This document shows positions 46,586 to 57,703 of a stretch of 64,000 nucleotides of DNA, in pieces (within the stretch, counting starts at the first letter, position 1; the number at the start of each line of letters is the position of its first letter). The position numbers and the translations under genes are program-made. Below the pieces are notes generated by a model, which worked only from the letters and a program-made list of their open reading frames with translations, did no database searches and was not told where the DNA came from. The DNA lies in the NCBI GenBank assembly GCA_032690845.1, contig CM064417.1:19498501-19562500 (forward strand). Reading direction: 5' to 3'. The stretch is from Eleusine coracana subsp. coracana (lineage: Eukaryota > Streptophyta > Magnoliopsida > Poales > Poaceae).

Positions 46586-48236
46586 TGTACGAGTCCAGCT
46601 CAAACCCTATAGCTATCTCCCACGTTGTTGTCCCTTCTCCTTTGATCAATTGAACGCCGCTGCTTCTATTCCTGTTCTCTTGGACGTCCTTGCTTCTGTT
46701 TTTCCTTTTGATTAGCCAAGTTTTTTGCCACAAATAAGAATAGGAAAGGAGGAGAGGGAGGGGAGAGACCGTAACCTTTTTCAGGTAATGGAAGAACTCA
46801 ATTGTTTTGTGTGTTTCTCCTGCTGAATTGCTGGTTAGGATTACCGCATAGGCATTGCATCAAATGGTCTGTTTTTACAGTTTCAGTTTTGGTACAGCGT
46901 CTGTTCGAGTGTAGTTTCAGAGGTCTTAAGGGCAGAATCAGGACATCCCAATATAACAACAGTTGTAGAGTTTTTCAATACCTTTCCAATGAGTACTCAT
47001 ACGCATTTTTACATTGAGTATTCTTGGAGGTATGGCCCTCCGAAATGGACTGTCCATCCCTATTGCTGTACTGTTCCTGGCAGTTCGGACAATACTAGTT
47101 CGAGGTCGTTTTGAGTGACCTTAGAGGCTGATTCCGGGTAGGACTACAAAAGTTGTGGAGGACTTCATTACCTTTCCAACGAGTACTCATATGCAGTTTT
47201 TCATCTAGTAAAACTCGAGTTATTGCAATCTGAATGTTACTATCGAAATTGATTCAGTTTTCTGACGGACAGACGTTCAGTGATGATATTCAGTTTTCAG
47301 TGCTATTTTAAAATATCTTAGTTGCCGAATTTATGTATAGTCATGAATATAGTTTCGTAGTTCTTTGTTTTATCTTTCCATAGAGTTCATAGAGTTCTAT
47401 TATGCTAAGTTTGGATCATCTATGTCAGAGGTATGAATTTTCAAAGTTGGTGTCGTGCTGTTAAGTTTCAGTTCAGTTCTGAAACTGAGACTGTACAGTT
47501 TTTAGTGACAAGATTCAGTTTTGGGAGCTGTTTTATAATTTTTTAGAAGATGAATCTGTCTAAAAATCTCGAAAGGTTTTTGTAGTGCTTTGCATGATCA
47601 TTTCAGAGAGTGTTCACTTATTTGTTTTGGCTGAGCAGTACGGAAGATACAGGATTTTCAATTCACTCACTTGCTGTTGTTGTCAGAAAATCAATTTTCG
47701 GTTGTGAGCTTGTTTAAAATTAGTAAATGACAGAATTTAAATATCTTTTGAATACCAAAATTGTATCTTATTAAATGTAGATACTTATGAAGTGTTTTCT
47801 TGCTGTCATATCTATTATAATTTTAATGCTATGAAAAAGACAGCAGTACTGCTGTTGTTTATCAAAGTGAAATGTTGTTGTTTTTGTCGATTATCGGTTG
47901 GGGCGTAGAAACGATATGAATATTGATTGTAAATTATTTATGGATTGTTTGTACTAAATTGTTTGTTCTAAAACAGTTGGTAGTGCTTCGGGTCATTCGT
48001 AGTACTTTGATCTTCGGTTGAGGGAAGTGAATATAGCGGTGGTTGTGCTACCGTTTTGACTTGTTATTTTTATCACCTACACTATAATGTTTAGAACCAT
48101 GTCTTATCACTAAAAATTGACTCTTGTCTTATTTATTTACTCAATTATAATTAAATGTTTAACTGTCTTTATACAACCTTTTATCGTTGGAGCAAGGTTT
48201 ATGTGGTTAATCCACATTCTTGGAGTATGTTGAAGT

Positions 48237-48498
48237 TAGTGCCGGAGGCAGGAATTTACAAATGGGTGTTCAAAAGTTTTTGCATTTCAAAGAAGTTCAG
48301 TTTTTGGCATTGCTCAAACATGAATTGACTGGGTAGGGAATTTTTTGAGCTGTTGAAAATGAATTTGACGTCAACTATGTATCATTCTCTTCACTAATTA
48401 CTCAATTTGTTATACTAATTATGCTTAGCCACTCTTGTTTGCCAAATGTCATGGGTGTTCAGCTGAACACCACTAAACCATGATGCCTCCGCCACTGG
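48237..48498. mobile_element. MITE-like element in the chromovirus LTR
   Basis: The left end TTAGTGCCGGAGGCAGGAA pairs with the right end read on the other strand, CCAGTGGCGGAGGCATCAT; 12 of the first 13 core bases agree. Near the right end the body has GTGTTCAGCTGAACACCA, a segment I associate with a common plant element ending in CTCCGCCACTG. No coding potential. Confidence 0.45.
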
Positions 48499-49234
48499 TT
48501 GAAATTTATATTATCATTATAGCAGCATGCCATGTGCATTGCATCCTTCATCTGCATTAGAAGTTATGTCGTTGACCGATGGTCACGACCTTACCGGTAC
48601 AGCATCATGGATGCAGCTCCATATCTTGTTGGATATGCAGGTAGGAGACATATGCATTTGTATTCATATGCACTTATGAAGTATTTTCAAGTGATGTGTT
48701 GTTATCATTAAATCTCTATCGTCCGTTTATGTTCTATTTGGAAGTTATTTATTTTATATTAATTTTATATCTTGATTATCCTATAAGTGAAATTTAATGC
48801 TAAATTGTTGCTTAATCCCAACTTGTGGTTTAAATAGCTTGTCAAAACAAATTTGTTTGTTGAGATTTTTATCTCATACTTGTTTTACTCTCTCCAGGTA
48901 CGTGATGATTGCTAGGAGGGGAAGAGGGATTAGCTACACGTCTTGCACTATATTAATCTTAATAATTGAAGTTTAATTATTAGAGCTTAGTGCTTAATTC
49001 TTAAAGGTGTGTGGATGTTAAACTTATATTTTTGAAGTTACACTTGCCTTTTGTTAGGATGTTCTATCAATGCTAGAGTGATTTTATAATTCTTTAATTA
49101 TTTCTATGTATTTTGCTTCCGCGTTGCTTATAAATACAAAGGAGATGCTACCAAATTTACTATTTATTTGTTCGGCTATTTATTTATAAGGTTTTAGTGA
49201 TATCCCGGGTGTTTATAGATTTGGGGATGTTACA

Positions 49235-50932
49235 CCCACCACGCACCCCCGGTGAGCCCGCCTCCCTGCACCGCCTTTTCTGCTCCCCTCCAAGTCACCC
49301 ACGTGTGTCGAAGCGCCTCCCTGGCGAGCTCCGGGACGCCACCAATGGCGCCGTCATCACTGCCCTCGCTGGCAGCCGCCTCCCGCCTGAGAGAACCCCC
49401 CCCCCTCTTGGCCGCCCGATCTGGGCCAACGGCCCAGATTAGATTGAGCCGAAGGGTTGTGGCCCTAGTCCACCATGGACCGTGGACCAGTGCACCTCCC
49501 CCTGATTCACGAGCCTCCATGGACCTAGTCCATGGGATTAGTTTTATATTTTTTATTTAATTACCAATAAATGCCAGTTTTACATTTAGGCCCCTATATT
49601 TTATTTTAATTACATTTTAATCCTAATTTTTCTATAGAACCTTTACAAAATTATGTTCAGGTCTCTATTTACTTATTTTAGCACTATATTTTTATAGATA
49701 AGATTTTCCTGAATAATATTTTAGTCCTATAGTTCTACAAAACACCCTAGACTTAATATTAATAATATTCTAGTCTTGCCTTTTTATAATTTATTCCCTG
49801 AACTATTCTAAAATTATATTTTAGCCCTTAAATTTTATAGTTTGACTCTTATACTATTCCAAAATTACAAATAGGTCCCTAACCTTTCTGTGTTTAATGT
49901 TTTAACCGTAGAACTTCAAAAGTTGTCGTAACTCGGATTTTGGCGATTCTTGCGCTCACGCGATTGTAGCAACGTGTACTATTTTATAGTATTGTTTACA
50001 TTGTTGTTTATGCATGTTTTCCAGTGTGACATTGAGTAAACGATTCATATTTAGAGGACTTCCAAGGTCTCCATCCCAAAGGTTTTGTGCAGCAGCAAGG
50101 GGAACCAGGCAAGTGTCCTTGATGCATTTTAAACCTATGTTTTTAATTGTGTCTTTTACAAACGTGCATGTTGTTTAATGTTGAATCCTATGTGTCTTTA
50201 TTACCTCTTCCTTATCATTCCTTGTCGCCCTAGCTTGGGGTTTGTGTCATTAGGTAGATCATCATGCTTAGTGTTGTAGTGCCATCTTTGTGAGTCTTAA
50301 TCTTGACTATTGATTTACTTCAATTAAATGTTAAATTGGTAATCTTTTTAGCAACATGGAAAGCTAGGGTTTGAGCAAGAGGATGGTATGGCGGCTACTG
50401 TGTGTACACCTTGGTGGTTTGTGGTAGATCTTGCTCGAATCAGCTAAGGACCGGTTTGTGGAACATGTAACCATGATAGCAGCACAAAGCACATGGCTGA
50501 TATGGGTAGGCTTGGTCAAGTAGCTAGTTTTCTTCCAGCTTTGCGAGCTTTCGAGGAAAGGGGTTGAAGGATGGACTCCCCAACTTTGGGGATAGAGCAG
50601 CGTAGCTCTTAACCACGGTGCCAAAGGGGGTTTCTGTAGGAAGAGAGTACTTCTGCAAGTGAAACCTTAGCATGGATTGTTTGCAAGCCGGAGGGTGCTT
50701 TTGAGAGACCTTAAGGCGATCTCCTGGTTTCACACCTAAGGTAGTGTGAATTGGACAATATGGAGACTCTAGTCACTGCATAGTGATGAAATCGCCAACC
50801 CTGGGTAAAGTTGTGCAACATCTGCAGAGTGTCAAACTATTATAACAGCCATGCTCATGGTTACGAGTGGCATGGACCTTTCACACGATTAGGGGAAATG
50901 GTGGGTGAACTTGGTGGGTAGCTGTTGGTCGT
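49235..50932. other. Left part of a second long LTR-like sequence
   Basis: A GC-rich head (49235-49530), an AT-rich stretch with many short near-repeats of the form TTAGTCCTATA, then a body resembling Del/Tekay-type LTRs (AACTCGGATTTTGGCGATTC). It breaks at the Athila-like insertion and continues at 60961. The segment TGTTACACCC at 49228 would suit an LTR start and pairs with GGTGTGACA at 61572. No protein-coding domains seen. Confidence 0.45.
50928..50932. repeat. Left target site duplication (GTAGC) of the Athila-like element
   Basis: GTAGC directly before TGTTGG; identical to 60956-60960. Confidence 0.92.
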
Positions 50933-52024
50933 AATTACGCACCCACTTATATACCACAAGAGGACGGTGTATAGTTGTAGCTCTTTTTTCCTCAGAGTAT
51001 TCCAAGGTTATCGAATCCACAGGGAACAAGCGGAACTAATACTATTAAAAGGTTACTAACAAATTGCAATGGGTTGGTTGGTGTGAATGATAACGGTGAG
51101 AAAGTGGAAGGTGAATGTTATTGAAGAGGTAACAGGATGATGAAGGATTCTCTCCTTAGGATTGGTTCACTAGCATGCAACCTTATTCTTATCAACTCGA
51201 GTGATGACTCTAATATTCTACAAGACATGGTGGTTTCGTTCACCCCGGCTGTCACTACAGAGGCTATTAGCTCCCCACTGGTTTCTTGCACTATGTAATG
51301 GGCAAAAGTGTATTGGCCAATACACTAATAAAATGGATAGATAGATGTGCAATAACGTTCATCATATAGATTAAATTCATCGAGAGAGTATCAACAAGTA
51401 TGAGAGTTACATGACCAGATCCCCGCACTAGAGAAGAGAATATGAGACTATTCACTCATCCTTCCGCTAGACATAGCAGAGGGGTAAGAAATAGCGCTGG
51501 AACGCGCACGAGCCGATCGGCGCAAGCGTCGTGCCGATCGGCGCGACCTCCCTTCTGGTGGATCTCGTCGGTGTTGACGAACTTCCGCCGCCAATATCCT
51601 GGAATCCTAGTTTTAATAACTGATTCTTGCGATCACCGCATCACCTCGGTCGTCCTTGGCTCTTGATAATTATCTTCCTTTTATACTCGACGGGATCAGG
51701 TCAACTTCCACCGACTCTAACTCATACTGGGCTGGGCCTTCGTCTTTCCTGGACAGGATCATGTTTTAGTCATGTTTTCCTCCTGCGCCGATCGGCGCAT
51801 GGGTCGCGCCAATCGGCGCGGCTCCGCATCTAGCCCATCTTCATTATTCTTCAGCTCTTTATCCATAATTGCCCTGTTTTACACCTGTTTCCTGCGATTA
51901 CATCCAAAACACAACAAGTACAAATATATGCAAATATGAGGTTAATTGTTAGTCTGAACCACTAAATTAAGACACAAAACATCCCTTTTTGGTAGATAAA
52001 ATAGGCATCTAGAAACCACCAACA
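50933..52024 (-). repeat. 3' LTR (element orientation) of the Athila-like element
   Basis: 1,092 bp, clearly homologous to 59854-60955 (mid-90s percent by eye). It holds four copies of the CCGATCGGCGC palindrome in two pairs and a TATAAAAGG box on the - strand near 51675. Confidence 0.92.
51511..51820. repeat. Paired GCGCCGATCGGCGC palindromes in the 3' LTR
   Basis: Copies at 51511-51523, 51531-51546, 51784-51799 and 51806-51820, as two pairs 6-8 bp apart. The equivalents in the 5' LTR are at 60441-60475 and 60716-60752 with several point changes. Confidence 0.9.
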
Positions 52025-53328
52025 GTTCCCCCACACTCAAATCATTGTTAGTCCTCGAGAAATACAAAATCAAATATGTTATAAGAATTTTCACACCATC
52101 CCTCATGTAGTCAATCTCAATCATCATTTTTACTCGTTATCCCACCACAAAGATTTTCTCTCATCTCCTTTTAACCAATCGGCATATCTTACTTGAACTT
52201 AATCAAATTACCATAAAACTTTTTCAAAAACAATTTTAATGGAGAAGAGGAATATAGAAGATCTAAAAGAAAATTCAATGAGAACAATTGGCAAAGAATG
52301 AGAAATAATCAGAAATCTGCTTTCTTTGATGACCTTACTGCCTCTCAGGGAACATATATTCTTTTTCTCTTTACCCTCTTTTTTTTATAATAACCTCTTT
52401 TTTTTTCTTTTGCGCCGGTTGGCACGGTCTATTTTTCTCTTTCACCTCTTTTTTTCTATTCCCGATATGATCAGCAATTTTTGTCTTGTATCAGCAGCGG
52501 AAATTTTCTGAGAATATAGTTGTATCAAGGAGGAGGGAGAAACAAAGATGTATGGTTTTCATGATAGCAAGGAATTTAATTGGGTATGAATGGCTAGAAA
52601 TACAGAGATAAACAAAATAGATCATCCTTTCCTAACTTGGTCGAAATCATGAGCAAAAAGTTGACAAAGTTACTTACAATCCACTTGGTTCAAATATGTA
52701 GCTTGCTCTCATTCACTCGGCTATGTAGGCATATTTAGACCTTGCTTTTGCTTTAGCTTACGATGAGTCAAAAGAAATTTTCATAAATATAAATCTCAAA
52801 AGTTAAGTGGTAACATACAAATTCAAGTAATCAACCAATCGATCATCAGAAAGACAAGATAAATAGCATAGGGCACTTTCAATTTGACAATCGACACTAA
52901 CTATATTAAAGACATTGCAAAAATTCAAACTACATAAAAGACCTAGAAGCAACTCTCAACATGACTCGTGACTCTTTTAAGCACACACACAAACTTAAAT
53001 AAACACTCATTAAGAAAAACAAATGAGAAACTAGACATAAAAACACTTAAAAACTATGACTAATGGCAAAGCCCTTCCCCCACACTCAAAATTTGTAATG
53101 TCCTCATTGCAAGAGAAGAAACTCAACACACTAATCATGCAGATCATGCCTGTTCAAGACTCAGAAAATTCGTCTTATATTCCTTATAAGAAAAGTGTAG
53201 TCCACTTCGTTCATCTCGATTGTATCCTGGATTCTGCGGTCCACATCTCTTTGATGCCTGTAAGCATGATCTCTGTCTAGATACAGGCGCTCAATGTTTC
53301 TTCGGGAGACAGGACAGCAAGCAGGCGG
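52025..53328 (-). other. Untranslated 3' region and polypurine tract of the Athila-like element
   Basis: GTGTGGGGGAAC on the - strand (52036-52025) abuts the LTR and is the polypurine tract. The rest is AT-rich without a convincing ORF. A second stretch reading TTTGAGTGTGGGGGAAG on the - strand (about 53076-53092) resembles the polypurine tract and its flank. Confidence 0.55.
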
Positions 53329-54219
53329 CTACAGGTTATGATTTTCAACGCTGTAAGGAGAGACACTATTCAAATTCCTCCGAGCCGATCGGCACATAGG
53401 CTGTGCCGATCGGCGCAGTGGTGTTCTTCCACCATTGCGACTTCCTCCACTTCTGTCTGCATTACCATTAACTCTTGTTGAAGTTCCTGCTGCCCTGTCA
53501 TTACTGCATTCTGCAAGTGTTTCCTGATTTTTGAACTTAGGACAACCAAAGCTTCTTCGCATATCAAAATCATCACTAAAATCGGCTCCAGTGTCGCGCC
53601 GATCAGCGCAACCAACAGCTTCCTTCATATACTCATCTAACTGCTCTAGATTACGCTCACGGATCACCTTGTTCTGCTGCCTTCGTAAAATCTCATCATT
53701 AATCTTCTTAGGTGTCCTTCCTCTAGGAACTGTGCGACAGCCATCATCATATATTAAATCTTTAGGTATGAAAGCTGGATCTTCTGCCAATTGGAGTTCA
53801 ACCTTGCATTGAAGATCTTTAGCACAAAAGAAACACTTGCAACCCTCAATACAAATATTCCTATGAATCTTATTTTCTTGAAAACTTTCCCAATCGGTAA
53901 GAACCTTGGGAAAGGATTCATCCCTTCTAGCTTGAAGATCCTTCTCCGCATCCTGCTGGTACATAGCTTCTTCGACTTCCTCTCGCAGCTTGAGTTCATA
54001 CTTGGCGGCAATGTCATGTTCACCATAAAGTCGGCACCTATGAATTGTGAGGGCGCTCTCTTCATCTAGCTCTTCCTTCTCTTGTTCAGTCAATGATCTT
54101 TTGAAAGATAGGAAATCCTCATACGACAAGGGCTTAGCAAGATCAAGAAGACTTTCCACTGTATACCTTTGAGAAACTGCTTCACTTTCAATAGGTGCTA
54201 CAGATTTTCCTTTGCGCAC
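53329..54219 (-). CDS. Extra 3' ORF of the Athila-like element, unknown function
   Basis: An unbroken 296-codon frame downstream of pol in the same orientation. The N-terminal 100 residues are charged and helical (SLTEQEKEELDEESALTIHR). A Cys cluster follows (CIEGCKCFFCAKDLQC, about residues 122-137), which could bind a metal. A basic region comes next (RGRTPKKINDEILRRQQNKV), then a Gly/Ser/Arg-rich tail made partly of palindrome-derived peptide (TPLRRSAQPMCRSARR). I see no signal peptide or membrane segment, so it is not an obvious envelope protein although it sits in the env-like position. It is the longest intact ORF of this element. The start is taken at the first Met; function unknown. 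Confidence 0.5.
   Translation of the reverse strand: MRKGKSVAPIESEAVSQRYTVESLLDLAKPLSYEDFLSFKRSLTEQEKEELDEESALTIHRCRLYGEHDIAAKYELKLREEVEEAMYQQDAEKDLQARRDESFPKVLTDWESFQENKIHRNICIEGCKCFFCAKDLQCKVELQLAEDPAFIPKDLIYDDGCRTVPRGRTPKKINDEILRRQQNKVIRERNLEQLDEYMKEAVGCADRRDTGADFSDDFDMRRSFGCPKFKNQETLAECSNDRAAGTSTRVNGNADRSGGSRNGGRTPLRRSAQPMCRSARRNLNSVSPYSVENHNL
53381..53421. repeat. Palindrome pair inside the extra ORF
   Basis: GAGCCGATCGGCACA and TGTGCCGATCGGCGCA, separated by a few bases, coding in frame for Arg/Ser/Ala-rich residues in the ORF tail. A further single copy (GCGCCGATCAGCGCA) lies at about 53595-53609. Confidence 0.9.
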
Positions 54220-54283
54220 CTATACTCTTTTCATCATCTGCCGAAGTTCATTGTCCATCTTCACCTTGTCGGCGTTCCACGCG

Positions 54284-54619
54284 TCAGCTTTGCTTTTCTT
54301 CATGAATTTCTTCCGCAGATCTGACCAGACGAGGGGATCGTCTCGTGTTGGTGTCAACACTTCGTCGACTTCCTCCCAGGACCAATTTGCAGAGGGTTAA
54401 GGAAATCCGCCGCCGAGCCGATCGACCCCGGAGTCGCGCCGATCGGCGTAGACGTCGCGCTGATCGGCGCATGAGTCGCGCCGATGGGCGCCGCCTTGGT
54501 TTCTGCCTGATGCGTCGCCTTCCATCGCTTCTGCTCTTAGGGTTTGTTCTGGTGACGATGTAATACGAGTTGATCCGTGGGTTTACTGTCCCCTCATATT
54601 TATATCCCCTGATTTCCAA
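54284..54619 (-). CDS. Arg/Ser-rich ORF made largely of palindrome repeats
   Basis: A 111-codon frame between pol and the 296-codon ORF. Its middle reads RRPSARLMRRSARRLRRSAR, the product of four GCGCCGATCGGCGC-type palindromes at 54414-54490. It may be the upstream part of the 3' ORF or its leader rather than a protein; the coding status is doubtful. Confidence 0.3.
   Translation of the reverse strand: MEIRGYKYEGTVNPRINSYYIVTRTNPKSRSDGRRRIRQKPRRRPSARLMRRSARRLRRSARLRGRSARRRISLTLCKLVLGGSRRSVDTNTRRSPRLVRSAEEIHEEKQS
54414..54490. repeat. Four consecutive GCGCCGATCGGCGC-type palindromes
   Basis: Near-copies at about 54414-54427, 54437-54449, 54457-54470 and 54477-54491, separated by GTCG-containing spacers. 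This is the densest cluster in the non-pol part of the element. Another degenerate group is at 54711-54765. Confidence 0.9.
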
Positions 54620-54862
54620 TTGGACTAGGACTCTTTCTCTTATTCGTGGAATTTAACGAGTCTTAAAAAGGCAAGGTCCCAAACCGACTCAAAAACAAAA
54701 AGGTCTCTGCCACGCCGATCGGGGCAGGGCTGCGCCGATTGGAAAAGCAATGTGTCGATCGGCGCGGTACACTAAATTGCCAAATCAGAAAAAGAAAAAC
54801 TACTGAAATTAAAATACATACAAGCTTTTGTTTTACGTCGTTAAGCTCAACCACACGGGGTA

Positions 54863-56299
54863 CTAAGCGGTGAAATACACATCCAAAGATTTTAATTCAA
54901 ATGTGTGGGGTTCTAGGTATACCTTTAGACGTTGTCCGTTCACCGTGTACTTGTTTTTCTTGCCATCCATTATGATTACCGCTCCCGAAGGTAACACCGT
55001 ATTCACAAGATAAGGTCCCTCCCATTTTCTTCGCAGTTTGCCTTTACCAAATAATCTAAATCGTGAGTTAAATAGGAGCACCTGATCTCCTTTCTTGAAT
55101 TCCTTCTTTAAAATCTTCTTATCGTACCACTTCTTTGTTTTCTCTTTGTATATGGCTGCATTTTCATATGCACGCAATCTCATCTCTTCCAATTCACTTA
55201 TTTGTATCTTCCTTGTCATGCCGGCGGCATCAAGATCCAAATTCATTTCCTTTATAGCCCAATAAGCCTTATGTTCCAATTCCACCGGTAGGTGACACGA
55301 TTTCCCATAGACGAATTGATATGGTGTCATACCAATTGGTGTCTGGAATGCCGTCCTATATGCCCATAACTCTCCATTAAGCTACATGGCCCAATCTTTT
55401 CCTTCCTTTGTAACAATCTTCTGCAGAGTTCCCTTTAATTGCTTATTTGAAGTTTCTGCTTGTCCATTCATCTGCGGATGGTAGGCTGTTCCAATTCTAT
55501 GTTCAACTCCAGATTTGGTTAAAAACCTAGCAAATTCTCCTACTGTAAAATGGAATCCTCCATCTATAATTATTATCCTCGGTACTCCGTACCTAGGAAA
55601 TATCTGCTCCTGAAGCATACTCCTTGATTCTTTTGTAGTATTAGCCTTGCATGCCATTGCTTCGACCCACTTGGAGACATAATCAATGGCGACCAATATG
55701 TACTCGAAACCATGAGAATTCACAAAGGGTCCCATAAAATCCATACCCCAAACATCAAAGATATCGACTTGAAGATTGTACTTAAGAGGCATTGCATTTC
55801 TACTGTTAACATTCCCTATTCGTTGGCATTGAGCACATGTTGCAACATACCTTTTTGCATCTTCATGCATAGTAGGCCAGTAGAATCCACTCGCCCATAC
55901 CTTTGCCTGTGCTTTGAAGTAGCCATAGTGTCCCCCATAATCCGAAGAATGACATTTTGCTAAAATGCTTGCTCTTTCTTCTCTGGGTACACATCTCCGT
56001 ACTGCTCCGTCCTCGTAATACCTATACAAGTATGGGTCAGCCCATATAAATTTTCTCATTTCACTCTTAACTCTTTTCCTTGTGTTCTTGTTCATTAGAT
56101 CAGTTTGTCCCTTGAAACCCTTGATAATATCCATCATCCAGTTCTCTCTACGATCAAATGCGGCAAACAACTGCTCTTGTTGCATTTCATCTCTTATTGG
56201 CTCAGTTGATGGTGATTCAAGACGAGATAAATGATCTGCTACAGAATTTTCTACTCCTTTCTTATCTCTTATCTCTAAATCAAATTCTTGCAGCATCAA
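54863..56299 (-). pseudogene. Athila-like integrase
   Basis: Two pieces in the same frame (56299-55382 and 55330-54863), separated by an in-frame TAG near 55380. The first also contains the end of RNase H (VADHLSRLE). The HHCC zinc finger is present (HSSDYGGHYGYF, then TCAQCQRIG). The catalytic triad is present in WGMDFMGPF, IIIDGGFHF and MNGQAETSNKQL. The C-terminal part ends GKLRRKWEGPYLVNTVLPSG and YTVNGQRLKVY. All key residues are kept; the stop codon is the visible defect. Confidence 0.88.
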
Positions 56300-56305
56300 T
56301 ACCCA

Positions 56306-57673
56306 TCACATTAACCGAGGCTTAGACTCCTTCTTTGAAACCAAGTATCTTATAGCAGCATGATCTATATATACAATCACCTTAGAATTTAGAATGTAGG
56401 ATCTAAACTTCTCAAAAGCAAATATAACAGCTAACATCTCTTTCTCAGTTGTTGTATAATTGATTTGTGCCTCATTCAAAGTTTTGCTGGCATAATAAAT
56501 AGCATGCACTTTACCTTCTTTCCGTTGTCCAAGAACAGCTCCAACTGCATAGTCACTTGCATCACACATAATTTCAAAAGGTAAACTCCAATCAGGTGGC
56601 TGCATAACGGGTGCAGAGCATAGAGCTTCCTTTAATCTTTTGAAGGCCAAGAGTCTCTCCTCGTCCATAACAAATTCTGTATCTTGCTTTAACAATTCTG
56701 TCAGTGGTTTAGCAATCTTTGAATAATCCTTAACAAATCTGCGGTAGAAGTTGGCATGTCCAAGAAAACTCCTCAATGTTGTAAGATCAGTAGGGGGAGG
56801 TAATTTCTCAACTGTAGATACCTTTGCCTTATCAACCTCTATCTCTCTTTTAGATACGACATGACCAAGTACTATCCCTTCTGTTACCATGAAGTGAGAC
56901 TTCTCCCAATTAAGAACTAAGTTGCATTCAATGCACCTTTTCAAAACCTTCTCCAAATTCTCCAAACAGCTATCAAAATCAGCACCATGCACGGAGAAGT
57001 CATCCATAAATACCTCCATAATATCGTCTATGAATTCAGCGAATATTGCATTCATGCATCATTGAAATGTTGCAGGCATGTTGCAAAGACCAAATGGCAT
57101 CCTTCTATATGCATATGTCCCAAAAGGGTAAGTAAAAGTAGTTTTCTGCTGATCTTCTGGTCTTACCGGTATTTGAAAGAAACCACTATATCCATCCAAA
57201 TAACAAAAGTATGAATTCCTTGCTAATCTTTCAAGCATCTCATCAATGAACGGAAGAGGATAGTCATCTTTCTTTGTCACTTTGTTCAAACTTCTATAAT
57301 CTATGCACATTCTCCATCCAGTTACAGTCCTTTGAGGGATCAACTCATTGTTCTCTTTAGGCACTACTGTCAACCCCCCTTTCTTGGGTACACAATGCAC
57401 TGGACTAACCCATTCACTATCAGCAATAGGGTAGATCATACCTGCATTAAGCAGCTTCAAAATCTCCTTTTTAACCACTGACTTCATTGATTCCTTCAAC
57501 CTTCGCATCCCTTCAACCACTGGTTTAGTATTCTCCTCCAAGTTAATCTTATGGGTGCAAAATAAGGGGTTGATTCCCTTGATGTCATCCAATATGTAAC
57601 CAATGGCCTTCTTATACATTTTGAGCACAACAAGAAGCCTCTCTGTTTCTTCTTTCGTTAGGGCGTTGTTCAC
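56306..57673 (-). pseudogene. Athila-like reverse transcriptase and RNase H
   Basis: Pieces 57673-57059 and 57055-56306 are in one frame, separated by an in-frame TGA at 57056-57058, with a second TGA at about 56303. RT motifs: SEWVSPVHCVPKKGG, GWRMCIDYRSLNKVTKKDDY, YLDGYSGFFQI and the catalytic VFMDDFSVHG. The RNase H domain (EIMCDASDYAVGAVLG, YTTTEKEMLAVIFAFEKF, YIDHAAIRYLVSKK) keeps its Asp and Glu residues. The sequence type (IPQRTVTGWRMCIDYRSLNK) is typical of Athila RT. Only stop codons break it. Confidence 0.9.
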
Positions 57674-57703
57674 AATAACTGGATATGTTCTATTCTTTTC
57701 TAG

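Larger units (their letters stand above)
1..49234 (+). mobile_element. Ty3/gypsy chromovirus, 3' half, split by a CACTA transposon
   Basis: Gag zinc knuckles, protease, reverse transcriptase, RNase H and integrase follow in order from 142 to 3255. The integrase then stops at the CACTA end and resumes at 45754 with the conserved gypsy motif MAPYEALYGR, followed by a chromodomain-like tail, a polypurine tract and a 3' LTR (46488-49234). The 5' LTR and most of gag lie outside the window. The gene order PR-RT-RH-IN-chromodomain is that of chromoviruses; the long LTR points to the Del/Tekay branch, which is inference. Many in-frame stops and lost catalytic residues show that the copy is dead. It is the oldest layer in this part of the window because everything from 3256 to 45750 was inserted into it. 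Confidence 0.88.
46488..49234 (+). repeat. 3' LTR of the chromovirus
   Basis: Begins TGTAATGCCTC after the polypurine tract and ends GGGGATGTTACA (TGTAA/TTACA ends), 2,747 bp. No partner LTR lies in the window, so the right border is inferred from the ending and the change of sequence character. It contains a poly-G run (46544-46573) and a MITE-like insertion (48237-48498). Confidence 0.65.

Noticed and set aside
46304..46733. ORFs with poly-Pro or poly-Gly stretches
   Set aside because: They cross the 30-base G run and have no conserved sequence outside it.
53329..54219. Calling the extra ORF an envelope gene
   Set aside because: Position fits, but I see no signal peptide, fusion peptide or membrane helix; it is left as unknown.
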